Source of the DNA: an uncultured bacterium | GTDB taxonomy: Bacteria > Pseudomonadota > Alphaproteobacteria > Rs-D84 | NCBI GenBank assembly: GCA_950096895.1 | Contig: CATNBF010000005.1 | Location: forward strand, 1 to 61,225 | DNA length: 61,225 nucleotides | Direction of reading: 5' to 3' | Shown here: positions 31,729 to 42,663 of the stretch, piece by piece | How the letters are laid out: every line of letters begins with the position of its first letter | Numbering within the stretch: position 1 is the stretch's first letter | The notes under the pieces: generated by a model | What the model saw: the letters and a program-made list of their open reading frames with translations, nothing else | Databases searched by the model: none | Told to the model about the DNA's origin: nothing | Position numbers and translations under genes: made by a program

Positions 31729-33483
31729 TTATGCCTGTGCCCGAAAGCCGATGCGTTTTGCAATCCCCGCGTTATTGTGGATCGAGAGCAGCTCATCAAT
31801 TTTTTCGATGGTGAATTCCGTTGGCGCATCATCGCAATTATTCGCCAATAATTGGCGACGTAAAATCGCGGTCAGTTCCCGTTGCAGTGTACGAACCCCG
31901 TCTTCGGCCGTATAATTACGAATGATGTGGCGCACGGCATCGTCGGATATTGTGATATGATCCGGATTCCATCCGGTGTCGCGGGCCGCACGGCCGATTA
32001 AATGTTCGCGTGCAATTTTAACCTTGTCTTCTTCACTATAACCCGGGATTTCAATAATTTCCATCCGGTCTTTTAGGGCGGCGGACAAGTTCAAACTGTT
32101 TGCTGTTGCGATAAAGACCACATTCGATAGGTCAAAGTCCACCTCTAGGTAATGATCGCGAAATGTTTTGTTTTGTTCTGGATCCAGAATTTCCAGCAAT
32201 GCAGATTCTGGGTCCCCGCGCCAATCGCGTCCCATCTTGTCAATTTCATCCAAGACAATAACCGGATTATTCGCATGACAGCGTTTTAAGGCATCCATAA
32301 TGCGGCCTGTTTGGGCCCCGATATAGGTCTTGCGGTGACCACGGAAATGCGCTTCGTCGGAAACCCCCCCCAGCGAGATTCGGTGATATTTACGCCCCAG
32401 TGCCGCCGCCACAGATTTCCCCAGTGACGTTTTACCCACACCCGGTGCCCCAACCAAACACAAGATTGTACCATTACGGCCACCGGTCTTTTTCATCACG
32501 GCAATATGTTCCAGAATACGTTCTTTGACCGCGTCCATCCCAGAATGTTGGGAATTTAAGATATCGCGTGCCGCCGTTAAATCAATGGGGGCGGCATCTG
32601 ATTTATCCCATGGCATGGCCAACAATTCATCCAGGTACGCCTTTAACAATGCGCCTTCGTTTGACATGGGTGACATGGATCGCATGCGCTTCCATTCAGA
32701 CAAGGCTTTTTCCTTGGCCTCTGGGGTCATTGCACTGCGCGTAATGCGGCGACGCATGTTTTCTGTATCAACTTCGTCACTGTCGCCCATTTCACGTTGA
32801 ATGGCCCGCATCTTTTCTTGCAAAATCGCTTCGCGGCGGCCAGATTCCATCTGTTGATGAACGCGCCGATTAATAGAATCTTCGATTTTGGCGGTTTCAA
32901 TCATCAAATTAACCTGTTCCAGCAATTGGGTTAATTTATCTTGCCATGTGTTGGCCATTAAAATGCGAACGGATATCTCTGGCTCGATCTCGGTCATTTG
33001 GACAACCGCATCAATAAACGCAGGCAGGGGATAGTTCTGGACAATATTACGTAATTTATCCACCTTTAATCGTCGCATAGTGGCCAGTGATTGCATGTTT
33101 TCGGCAATCTTGTCCCGTAATGACATGTTTTGGTCTGTTTCCATGTCGTCAATGACATCTATCGCATCGACATTGGCGGTAAAGATCCCATCTTCGATTG
33201 CAATCTGGTCCATACGAACCGCCGCGGTTGTGCGGAATATGGCGTGAATGGCCCCGTCGGGCATGCGTAACACCTGGGCAATATCGCCAATGGTGCCGAC
33301 ATTAAAAATATCATCTGGGGCGGTGGGATAGTTCCATGAATGCTGTGGCACCAGGACAATTCGTCCTGTATTTTTTGCCGCTGTTTCAACGCATGATACC
33401 GACACTGGGTTATCCAGATAAATCGGTACGGTTAATCCCGGGTGTACAACCAATTCTCGGACAGGTAAAATATATTCTTTCAT
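31729..33483 (-). CDS. lon: Lon-like protein: LON N-domain plus AAA+ ATPase, no S16 peptidase domain
   Basis: LPVRELVVHPGL..; GAPGVGKTSLGKSVAAALGR, HRKTYIGAQTGRI, VVLDEIDKMGRDWRGDPESALLEILDPEQN; ends ..AGIAKRIGFRAQA then TAATAA. Confidence 0.88.
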   Translation of the reverse strand: MKEYILPVRELVVHPGLTVPIYLDNPVSVSCVETAAKNTGRIVLVPQHSWNYPTAPDDIFNVGTIGDIAQVLRMPDGAIHAIFRTTAAVRMDQIAIEDGIFTANVDAIDVIDDMETDQNMSLRDKIAENMQSLATMRRLKVDKLRNIVQNYPLPAFIDAVVQMTEIEPEISVRILMANTWQDKLTQLLEQVNLMIETAKIEDSINRRVHQQMESGRREAILQEKMRAIQREMGDSDEVDTENMRRRITRSAMTPEAKEKALSEWKRMRSMSPMSNEGALLKAYLDELLAMPWDKSDAAPIDLTAARDILNSQHSGMDAVKERILEHIAVMKKTGGRNGTILCLVGAPGVGKTSLGKSVAAALGRKYHRISLGGVSDEAHFRGHRKTYIGAQTGRIMDALKRCHANNPVIVLDEIDKMGRDWRGDPESALLEILDPEQNKTFRDHYLEVDFDLSNVVFIATANSLNLSAALKDRMEIIEIPGYSEEDKVKIAREHLIGRAARDTGWNPDHITISDDAVRHIIRNYTAEDGVRTLQRELTAILRRQLLANNCDDAPTEFTIEKIDELLSIHNNAGIAKRIGFRAQA

Positions 33484-33580
33484 AGCCACATTAATATAGG
33501 TTATTTTTTTCATTTTTCAAGGTAAATAAAAATCCCACCCATTGGGCGGGATTTCATCGGTAAAAACCGAAATGTTATCT

Positions 33581-33808
33581 TTAGCGGCGGCGGTTAAAGT
33601 TGCCGTGTTGGGCCGCGCCACTGGACCGTTTTGATAAATAACGGGCCGCAATTAACGCCAACCATTCAAACGCCAGTAATCCCATATAACCAACTTTCAT
33701 GTCAATACCGTTAACCCAACCCAAAATATAAACAATCTGGGCCAAGAACGAGATATACAAAATCCCAAATACGCCGGTAAAGAATACTTTTTTAACTTTT
33801 CCAAACAT
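33581..33808 (-). CDS. Small membrane protein
   Basis: MFGKVKKVFFTGVFGILYISFLAQIVYILGWVNG..; hydrophobic helices. Confidence 0.55.
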   Translation of the reverse strand: MFGKVKKVFFTGVFGILYISFLAQIVYILGWVNGIDMKVGYMGLLAFEWLALIAARYLSKRSSGAAQHGNFNRRR

Positions 33809-33837
33809 TTTTTTGCCTTTCCATTCATTAATATTCA

Positions 33838-34135
33838 ATGTCCGGTTTCTGGTGCCAGGTACCGGACAAACCCCGCAATCGCTAAAACGAATACAATCAA
33901 CAATTGCCAACTGTATTCAACGCCACATTAGGCAGCCATTGCAAGACGAACATTATCGTTCGCATTCATTTTTTATTTGGTCTTTTACGACACCACGTCG
34001 GATTCAGCCATATACCTTTATTACGCCTGTCGAAACTGTATCATCCCCATGATTTTTTAGTGGTGGAGATGCCGGGTACCGCCCCCGGGTCCAAAACGTC
34101 TATTCCGTAAAGGGTTCAGAATCATCACCGTTTGC
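33838..34135 (-). ncRNA. ssrA: tmRNA, circularly permuted (alphaproteobacterial two-piece type); ends approximate
   Basis: Minus strand: acceptor piece ..GGACCCGGGGGCGGTACCCGGCATCTCCACCA, short spacer, then GGGGATGATACAGTTTCGACAGG and tag GCGAACGATAATGTTCGTCTTGCAATGGCTGCCTAA = ANDNVRLAMAA* (33928..33963). Confidence 0.9.
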
Positions 34136-34189
34136 ACGGCACATACATTATAATCTTTCCGGTGGAAATTGCAAGTTTTTAAGTTATAA

Positions 34190-35708
<1,519 letters not shown>

Positions 35709-35773
35709 AAATTTTGCTTTTTACTTTCACCTGTGATAGTATTCTGCACAGAAATAACAAAGGAGAAAAAAAT

Positions 35774-36397
35774 ATGCCCGTATCATTAAAAGGCACACAA
35801 ACAGAAAAGAATTTGTTGATGGCATTTGCCGGTGAATCCCAGGCACGTAACCGCTATACCTTTTTTGCGTCCAAGGCCAAAGACGAAGGATATCAGGCAA
35901 TCGCCAAAATCTTTCTGGAAACCGCAGATCATGAAAAAGAACATGCGTCACGCTTGTTCAAGTTCTTAGAAGGTGGCGTTCTGGAAATCACAGCGACATT
36001 CCCGGCGGGAAAAATTGGCACAACGCTGGAAAATCTTCAGGCATCTGCATTTGGTGAAAATGAAGAAAACACAGAAATGTACCCGAAATTCGCGCAAATT
36101 GCCGCCCAAGAAGGTTTTGATGCCATCGCAGATATTTTCAAAAACATCGGCTATGCCGAACGGTATCACGAATCACGGTTCAAGGCCTTGGCCGAAGCCA
36201 TTGAAAACGGCACCTTGTTCAAGTCAGATCGGGTTGTTATGTGGCGGTGCACAAACTGTGGAAACTGGCACATCGGGACCGAAGCCCCATCCGTATGCCC
36301 GGCATGTTTACATGCCCAAGGTTATTTCATCAGCGAAGGTATTGCCGCCCGCTGTGATACGAACGAAGGTTTTTGTGAATACACAACCATTGATTAA
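35774..36397 (+). CDS. Rubrerythrin
   Basis: GESQARNRYTFFASKAKDEGY; rubredoxin-like WRCTNCGNWHIGTEAPSVCPAC. Confidence 0.93.
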   Translation: MPVSLKGTQTEKNLLMAFAGESQARNRYTFFASKAKDEGYQAIAKIFLETADHEKEHASRLFKFLEGGVLEITATFPAGKIGTTLENLQASAFGENEENTEMYPKFAQIAAQEGFDAIADIFKNIGYAERYHESRFKALAEAIENGTLFKSDRVVMWRCTNCGNWHIGTEAPSVCPACLHAQGYFISEGIAARCDTNEGFCEYTTID

Positions 36398-36398
36398 G

Positions 36399-36424
36399 AA
36401 AATCCCCCATTTGGGGGATTTTTA
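36399..36424. terminator. Rho-independent terminator
   Basis: AATCCCCCATTTGGGGGATTTTTAA. Confidence 0.8.
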
Positions 36425-36442
36425 ATTGGGTATCTTTGAAAT

Positions 36443-37511
36443 TTATTGTTGCAACAGGGCCAACATAAAATCATCCAGATCCCCATCCAAAACCGCATCA
36501 GAATCTGTCTTTTCAACACCCGTGCGTACATCTTTGACCAATTGATATGGATATAAGACATAGTTTCGAATCTGGCTGCCCCATTCGATCTTTTTTTGGG
36601 CCGCCTTGGCCGCGTCTTCTTCGGCCGCGCGTTTTTGCATTTCCAGTTCGTACAGTTTACTGCGCAGCATTTTCATCGCCATTTCGCGGTTTTGAATTTG
36701 GCTGCGTTCATTCTGGCATGTAACAACGGTATTGGTGGGGATGTGCGTGATGCGAACCGCGCTATCGGTTTTATTAACGTGTTGTCCGCCCGCGCCCGAT
36801 GCCCGGTATGTATCAATCCGCAGATCTTTGTCATTGATTTCGATTTCAATTGTATCATCAATGTCTGGCCATACGTCAACGGACGCAAAGCTGGTCTGGC
36901 GTTTTCCATTGGCATTGAACGGTGAAATTCGCACCAGACGATGAACCCCAATTTCATTTTTCAACCATCCATACGCCCGCAGTCCTGATATGCGATAGGT
37001 AATGTTCTTGATGCCGGCGGTGTCGCCTTCGTGTTCTTCAATAATTTCCACAGAAAATCCATGCCGTTCGGCCCAACGGGCATACATACGTGACAGCATT
37101 TGCGCCCAATCTTGGGCCTCGGTCCCGCCGGCACCGGCCTGGATAAATAAAAATGCCCCATTGTTATCCGCCGGATCCCGGAACAAAGTTACAAACTTTG
37201 CCCGATGGGCTGCATCCCGAAGTGTTTCAATCGCCGAAATCACATCCCCATCATCGGGGGCCAATTCATACAATTCAACCAGGTTGTTGTATTCTGATTC
37301 CAGCGCGTTCAGTTCGCCTAGTGATTTTTCCAATGCGGATTTTTTTTGTAAAACTGTTCGCGCCGTATCCGGATTATCCCATAAATTGGGATCATTTACC
37401 GTGATATCCAGATCGGCAATTTCGGATTTTAATTTATCTGGGTCAAAGAAACCCCCTGACGGCAGAAATGTCGTCGTGGATTTGTGTTAAAACGTCGTTT
37501 GGTATAATCAT
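36443..37511 (-). CDS. prfB: Peptide chain release factor 2, with programmed +1 frameshift
   Basis: MIIPNDVLTQIHDDISAVRGFL(TGA) then +1 DPDKLKSEIADLD...; site AGGGGGTTTCTTTGAC; GAGGQHVNKTDSAVRITH. Confidence 0.95.
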
Positions 37512-37619
37512 GATTGATTATGGTACCAAGTTATTTGATTAAATCAATAGATAAATGATTGCCTTTTGTTCGCCAATGTGTTAAAATTTATTGTAATTAA
37601 GTAGAGAGGGGATCCAACA

Positions 37620-38849
37620 ATGAAGAATATTGCATTCGCATTTGGTTTAATTGGTGCCTGTTTTACCGCACCGATGGCCATGGGGGTGTCTGTGACGGGT
37701 GATACCATGTCACGCGCCGGAATCACCACGCCAACCAATAATCGCGGATACCAAGGCGCGGCCAACGCCTATCGCGAGAATCAGCGGAACACATACTTTA
37801 TGGTGACCCAGCCCGATGTTGACACCGCATGCCGGGAAAAAATTTACAAGTGTTTGTCGGATTATTGCGGCGATGTGACGGTTGTTCCTGGTCAACGATC
37901 GGGACGTTGCACCTATGCCACAGAGAGCGAGCTGTATAACTACGCCTTACTCTGTCTGCAAAAGGATAACAGCATTTTGTTACCGCAATACGGTGCCAAT
38001 ACCAAGAATTCTGTGGGGGGAATGAATACGGCGGCGCGTCTGTGCCCATCATACGTTCAACAAGAATTAATGTCTTATTTATCCATGGCAAATATGGCTA
38101 ATCAGTTAAGCAAGTCGCATTCTGATCTGTGTTTGAAACGTCGCCAAGAATTAGAAGCGGCAATGTCGTGCCATTCGGTGGCATTAGCATACGGTAACGA
38201 AACGACCAGTATGTTAACAACGCAATTAACCGACGCATGCGGTTCGGGTGTCCCTGGCGGCAGTGCAGAAATGGTCAGCCGCTTTGCCAATGCGGGTAAT
38301 ATCGGTGCCAATGTATGGGGATGGGCCGAACAAATTGTAAACTTGAACCTGAATCAAAAGGGTTCTGGGTGGCAAGCGTCGGTGGATGCCGTCCTGGCCA
38401 GTTATACAAATCGGATGAATTTGGCCTGTGGTGATGATATGCAAATGAATACGGCCAATTATCCCACCGCGTCGGCATCACAACCAACAACATTGCAAAC
38501 TGCGGCCACTTTGGCCCTGGGGGTGGCATTCCCGACGGCAAATGCACCGATTGTTGAAAATCCATACGAAAACTGGTCTGTGTGGCAAGAAATAACCAGT
38601 ATGTCTGAAATCTATGATTTCCCAACCGCGCGCCAGGTTGTCAATGCCGGTCTGTCGAATGCGGCAACAACACAAAATGCGTTCTTAACATCGGCCCAAA
38701 TGGACGCCATGCAAACGGCGTATAAACGGGGTACCAAGGTGTTTATCGTTCGGGACAGTGCACGGTGCTATATCGTACCAGTGGCCCAAATGACGGACAA
38801 GGAAACATCCCAAGTGGCCCAATCTTTTGCCAATTGCATCAGCAAATAA
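37620..38849 (+). CDS. Secreted hypothetical protein (409 aa)
   Basis: Signal peptide MKNIAFAFGLIGACFTAPMAMG; Cys-containing. Confidence 0.75.
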   Translation: MKNIAFAFGLIGACFTAPMAMGVSVTGDTMSRAGITTPTNNRGYQGAANAYRENQRNTYFMVTQPDVDTACREKIYKCLSDYCGDVTVVPGQRSGRCTYATESELYNYALLCLQKDNSILLPQYGANTKNSVGGMNTAARLCPSYVQQELMSYLSMANMANQLSKSHSDLCLKRRQELEAAMSCHSVALAYGNETTSMLTTQLTDACGSGVPGGSAEMVSRFANAGNIGANVWGWAEQIVNLNLNQKGSGWQASVDAVLASYTNRMNLACGDDMQMNTANYPTASASQPTTLQTAATLALGVAFPTANAPIVENPYENWSVWQEITSMSEIYDFPTARQVVNAGLSNAATTQNAFLTSAQMDAMQTAYKRGTKVFIVRDSARCYIVPVAQMTDKETSQVAQSFANCISK

Positions 38850-39369
38850 AATTCCCCGCCGCATGGTGGGATTTTTTTATCATTGCCCAGATGATAATTT
38901 ATGCGCCCCCCGGCATTTTGAATTGGGTGCCGCCCCCCCTTTGTCGCCGCGGCGGTGGCGTTACACCGTCATGGCGGGACAGTGGCCCTTTATTAATAAT
39001 ACCATTATGCTTATACACATTGTTATCGGTTGTGGGGCCTAATACCACCGTATCCTTGCAATGGCACATGCATTTGGGTGTAATCACAACGCAGCGGTCA
39101 TTCCCGAACACTTGGTGTTATTTGTTTACCGCACCAGCCCCAGGCCGGCCCACATGCATCCGGTTTCATGGGATTGATCGCCGGTCTGGGATGATGCGAT
39201 GCCGTCGTCACATCCCGATCATGCCAGACCGCTATGCAATGTGTGATGCGTCATGGACGTCAAGCGGGCGTCAGTTTTTACGATTTGAACGCAGAATCCA
39301 CGCAAAAAAACGCATCAAAACATGGATCGAATGTGATGCAAAAAAATGGCAAACAGCGTGAAAATTCAC

Positions 39370-39398
39370 TTGTAAAAAATCGCGGAACCGGTTATAAT
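39370..39398 (+). promoter_or_regulatory. Sigma70-like promoter preceding repeat copy C
   Basis: TTGTAA-N17-TATAAT. Confidence 0.65.
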
Positions 39399-39419
39399 TC
39401 CTGGCGTAGAACAAAAAAG

Positions 39420-39527
39420 ACCTATGCCTAATCTAAACCACCCTTTGGATTAGGCATTTTTTTTATTTTCAAAAACACCGGATTTCCGCCATTTCTGAAA
39501 GTGCCTACTATGCCTAATCCAAAGGGT
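39420..39527 (+). repeat. Three-arm leader repeat, copy C, including hairpin plus T8
   Basis: ATGCCTAATCTAAACCACCCTTTGGATTAGGCATTTTTTTT then ACTATGCCTAATCCAAAGGG. Confidence 0.8.
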
Positions 39528-39613
39528 CAGTTTCATCCTGTGAAACCCTTCCTTTTGCATTTGGCACGATGTAATGGAATCTTTACATCATAAATATAAA
39601 GGAGCAGATAATC

Positions 39614-40495
39614 ATGAAAAAAGTTGCGATTCTATACATTGCCTTGGGTCGTTACATTGTATTTTGGCGGGATTTTTATGAATCTTGCGAACGATACTTG
39701 GGGCCTTGTGAAAAACATTATTTTATCTGGACAGATAATCAAGAATTTGATTACTGTGATGCGCCCAATGTGACGGTTATCCCGGCGACACGTCGGGGCT
39801 GGCCGTATGATACATTGATGCGGTTCGAAATGTTTTTGGGCCAAGAAAGCGCATTGAAAAACTATGATTACGTTTATTTCTTTAACGCCAATATGGAATT
39901 TATCGCCCCTGTGGATTTGGCCGAAATTATACCATGCCCGTGGCACGATGGACTGGTTGCGGGATCGCATCCTGGGCGTTGGGGGGCGGGGGATACCTTG
40001 GCACACGAAATCGACAGCTTTCCCTATGAACGTCGTCCAGAATCAACCGCCTATATTCCCTTTGGGGCGGGGCGTTATTATGTCTGTGGGGCGTTTAATG
40101 GGGGAACGTCCGCGGCCTATTTGACGATGTGTAAAACACTGGCCCAGAATATACAAACCGATTTACAGCATGGCATTGTTGCACGTGTTGATGACGAAAG
40201 TCACTTGAATGCGTATTTATTAAATCGAAACTTCCGCTTGTGCGGGCGGGCCTATGGTTTTCCCGAAGGTAAGTTAAAACACATTCCGTCTATTGGGATG
40301 CCGATGGTAAAAATTATCAGTCGTCACAAAGACAGTCCGAAATACGGTGGGGTGTCATGGCTGCGGGGGAAAACAGATAAAAAAATGCCCAACAATTGGT
40401 TTACCCGGAACGTAATGCGGGGATGCGCCCGTGTGGTTGCCGTGTTTATACCGGTGCGTTCTGTGCGTCAACGTGTTCGAACCTATTTTGGGTAA
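39614..40495 (+). CDS. Glycosyltransferase family 6 (ABO / alpha-1,3-Gal(NAc)T-like)
   Basis: KVAILYIALGRYIVFWRDFYESCERYLGPCEKHYFIWTD; YVYFFNANMEF (NXN); HPGRWG; ERRPESTAYIPFGAGRYYVCGAFNGGTSAAYLTM; DDESHLNAYLL. Confidence 0.92.
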   Translation: MKKVAILYIALGRYIVFWRDFYESCERYLGPCEKHYFIWTDNQEFDYCDAPNVTVIPATRRGWPYDTLMRFEMFLGQESALKNYDYVYFFNANMEFIAPVDLAEIIPCPWHDGLVAGSHPGRWGAGDTLAHEIDSFPYERRPESTAYIPFGAGRYYVCGAFNGGTSAAYLTMCKTLAQNIQTDLQHGIVARVDDESHLNAYLLNRNFRLCGRAYGFPEGKLKHIPSIGMPMVKIISRHKDSPKYGGVSWLRGKTDKKMPNNWFTRNVMRGCARVVAVFIPVRSVRQRVRTYFG

Positions 40496-40547
40496 ATGGG
40501 GTATTGTGCGGCTTGCATATGGGGGGAAATTTTGGTATAATTTTCAT

Positions 40548-41693
40548 ATGCAAATATCCAGACGCAGTCTTTTAAGAATAACAGGGATTGGGGTTTTATT
40601 GATTGGCAATTTGCCCCGTGTGGCGTTTGCGGCACGAAATTCACTGAAATCTATGCGCACAGGGGTTCAGCCTGGAAATAAAAGCCGCCTGGTGATTGAA
40701 ACCGCGTTGCGTCCGTCATACACGCTAAGCTATCTGGAAAATCAGCTGGTGGTTAGTATTGCCAATACACCCGCCAATCAATCGGTGCGGGCCAAATTGG
40801 CAGATTCCGCATTGGTAAAATCTGTATCCCAGGTTCAACACGGCGATCGTTTGCAAATTATTGCCAACTTGCGTCAATCAATCGGCCAAATTCCCAAGAA
40901 TCAAATTATGATCTTGGAACCTAATGGGGATAATGATTATCGGTTGGTGTTGGATTTCTCGGTTGGGAATCCCATTACGATTGCCGCTGACACCACAGTG
41001 GCCAAGCCTGCGGCGGAAAAGCATGTGATTGTCATTGATGCCGGCCACGGGGGCAAGGATCCTGGCTGTATCGGCAAAGGGGGAACCAAAGAAAAAACTA
41101 TCGTTTTGGCGGTGGCAAAGAAATTGAAAAAGCAATTAGATGCGGCCGGATTCAAAACATATTTAACACGCAGTACGGATGAATACTTAAAATTGGGTGA
41201 ACGTGCGGCGATTGCCGAACGGCGCAAGGCGGATTTATTCTTGTCGTTGCATGCCAATGCAAACCCCAGCCGTGCGGTCAAGGGCTTTTCAATTTATACA
41301 TTATCAGAAAAGGCATCTGACGAAGAAGCCCGCAAATTGGCAGAGGCAGAAAATGCCGCAGATAAAATCGGGGTCAAGGGATTTGGTGGCTTTGAAAAAG
41401 AAGTGCGTGCGGCATTGTCTTCGTTGCAACAACATGCGGTCGCAGAAATGAGTGAAGAATACGCCACAAGCTGTTCTAAATCTTTCCGCAGTGCCAGTAT
41501 CACCGCGCAACCCGGGCCCGGCGTGCGCCATGCCCCATTTGCGGTCTTGCGGTCAACGGTGCCTGGGGCGTTATTAGAACTGGGGCATTTATCAAATGCC
41601 GCCGAAGAAAAATTATTATCATCCGATGCGCATCAAAACAAACTGGTTAATGCGATTGTGAAATCGGTTAAAAACTATAACTTTGACGTATAA
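40548..41693 (+). CDS. N-acetylmuramoyl-L-alanine amidase (Amidase_3 with AMIN-like domain)
   Basis: Twin-Arg-like RRSLLR signal; VIVIDAGHGGKDPGCIGKGGTKEKTIVLAVAKKLK; LFLSLHANA. Confidence 0.9.
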   Translation: MQISRRSLLRITGIGVLLIGNLPRVAFAARNSLKSMRTGVQPGNKSRLVIETALRPSYTLSYLENQLVVSIANTPANQSVRAKLADSALVKSVSQVQHGDRLQIIANLRQSIGQIPKNQIMILEPNGDNDYRLVLDFSVGNPITIAADTTVAKPAAEKHVIVIDAGHGGKDPGCIGKGGTKEKTIVLAVAKKLKKQLDAAGFKTYLTRSTDEYLKLGERAAIAERRKADLFLSLHANANPSRAVKGFSIYTLSEKASDEEARKLAEAENAADKIGVKGFGGFEKEVRAALSSLQQHAVAEMSEEYATSCSKSFRSASITAQPGPGVRHAPFAVLRSTVPGALLELGHLSNAAEEKLLSSDAHQNKLVNAIVKSVKNYNFDV

Positions 41694-41796
41694 AAGACCG
41701 GGTCAAAATGCCCCGATAATTTTATTCATTCATCCCTATGGCGTGGGTGAATGCTGGTGTGATAGAATAAGGGGTGCAACCAAAAGGAATCATAAA

Positions 41797-41973
41797 ATGC
41801 CATTGATCAAGGGATGTTCGCGCCGCGCCATTTCTGAAAACATTCGAACCGAAACCCGCGCAGGTCGACCCCATAAACAGGCGGTCGCCATCGCATTATC
41901 CATTGCCGACAAAAACGCCGCGAAATGCAAGGCACGTACGCCGAAAACCAAATCCACGAAATCGTCGCGATAA
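41797..41973 (+). CDS. Small basic phage-associated protein (DUF6496-like)
   Basis: MPLIKGCSRRAISENIRTETRAGRPHKQAVAIALSIADK. Confidence 0.7.
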   Translation: MPLIKGCSRRAISENIRTETRAGRPHKQAVAIALSIADKNAAKCKARTPKTKSTKSSR

Positions 41974-42001
41974 TCCGCGTGTCCGGGCATGTGGACGTTC
42001 C

Positions 42002-42492
42002 TTACATTGTAATGGCACCGCCCGTGTTATTGATATGAAACGTGTTGCCAAATTCAAACTCGTCCGGGCGGCACCATTTGTCACATCCGGATTGAATGGA
42101 TATTTTCATAAGATTTTCGGCGATGTCAAAATTTAATTCACAATCTTCGAATTCGCGACGGTCCATGTTACGCCGCCGATACTCTGCAATGGCAAGACCG
42201 GATGCATGTTTGTCATTATCAATATGTAATTTACCCCACATGATACACACCGAATGAAACGGTTTGCCGTGTTCCATTGTCATTTGAAAAAGCATACGTT
42301 ATCGTGACAACTTGAAATCTTTATTTTGACCGGTTCACAGCCCTCATCAACTATTTCTTGGCGGATGTCATCATAATAATAACATGATTCCCATTTGTTT
42401 TCTTGTAAAAACAGATTATCTTTTGCACTACAAAAATCAGGGAAAACAGTGCAGAATACAAAACAAATTATTAAACCACGTTTATATCGCAT
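42002..42492 (-). pseudogene. Secreted hypothetical, probably one gene split by a T5 frameshift
   Basis: ORF 42280..42492 (signal peptide) ends CHDNVCFFK*; overlapping frame continues QMTMEHGKPFHSVC.. in ORF 42002..42295. Confidence 0.5.
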
Positions 42493-42663
42493 TATTGCCC
42501 CCGTTTGATTATATTATAACCCTTGCATAAAATGTTCATATGTCCAAAGATTAGTTGGGCATTATACTTTTTTATTGATTGATTCATGATGCCGCCGCAT
42601 AATTTATCCCATGAAGTTTATTAAAGCGTTATTTGGAAATTTTTTCCTGGGGTAAGTGATAAA

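Noticed and set aside
33813-34110. ORF-track proteins at 33813..34052 and 33904..34110 (+), and the N-terminal extension of 33581..33910 (-)
   Set aside because: They overlap the minus-strand tmRNA; the tag reading frame and acceptor arm explain the sequence.
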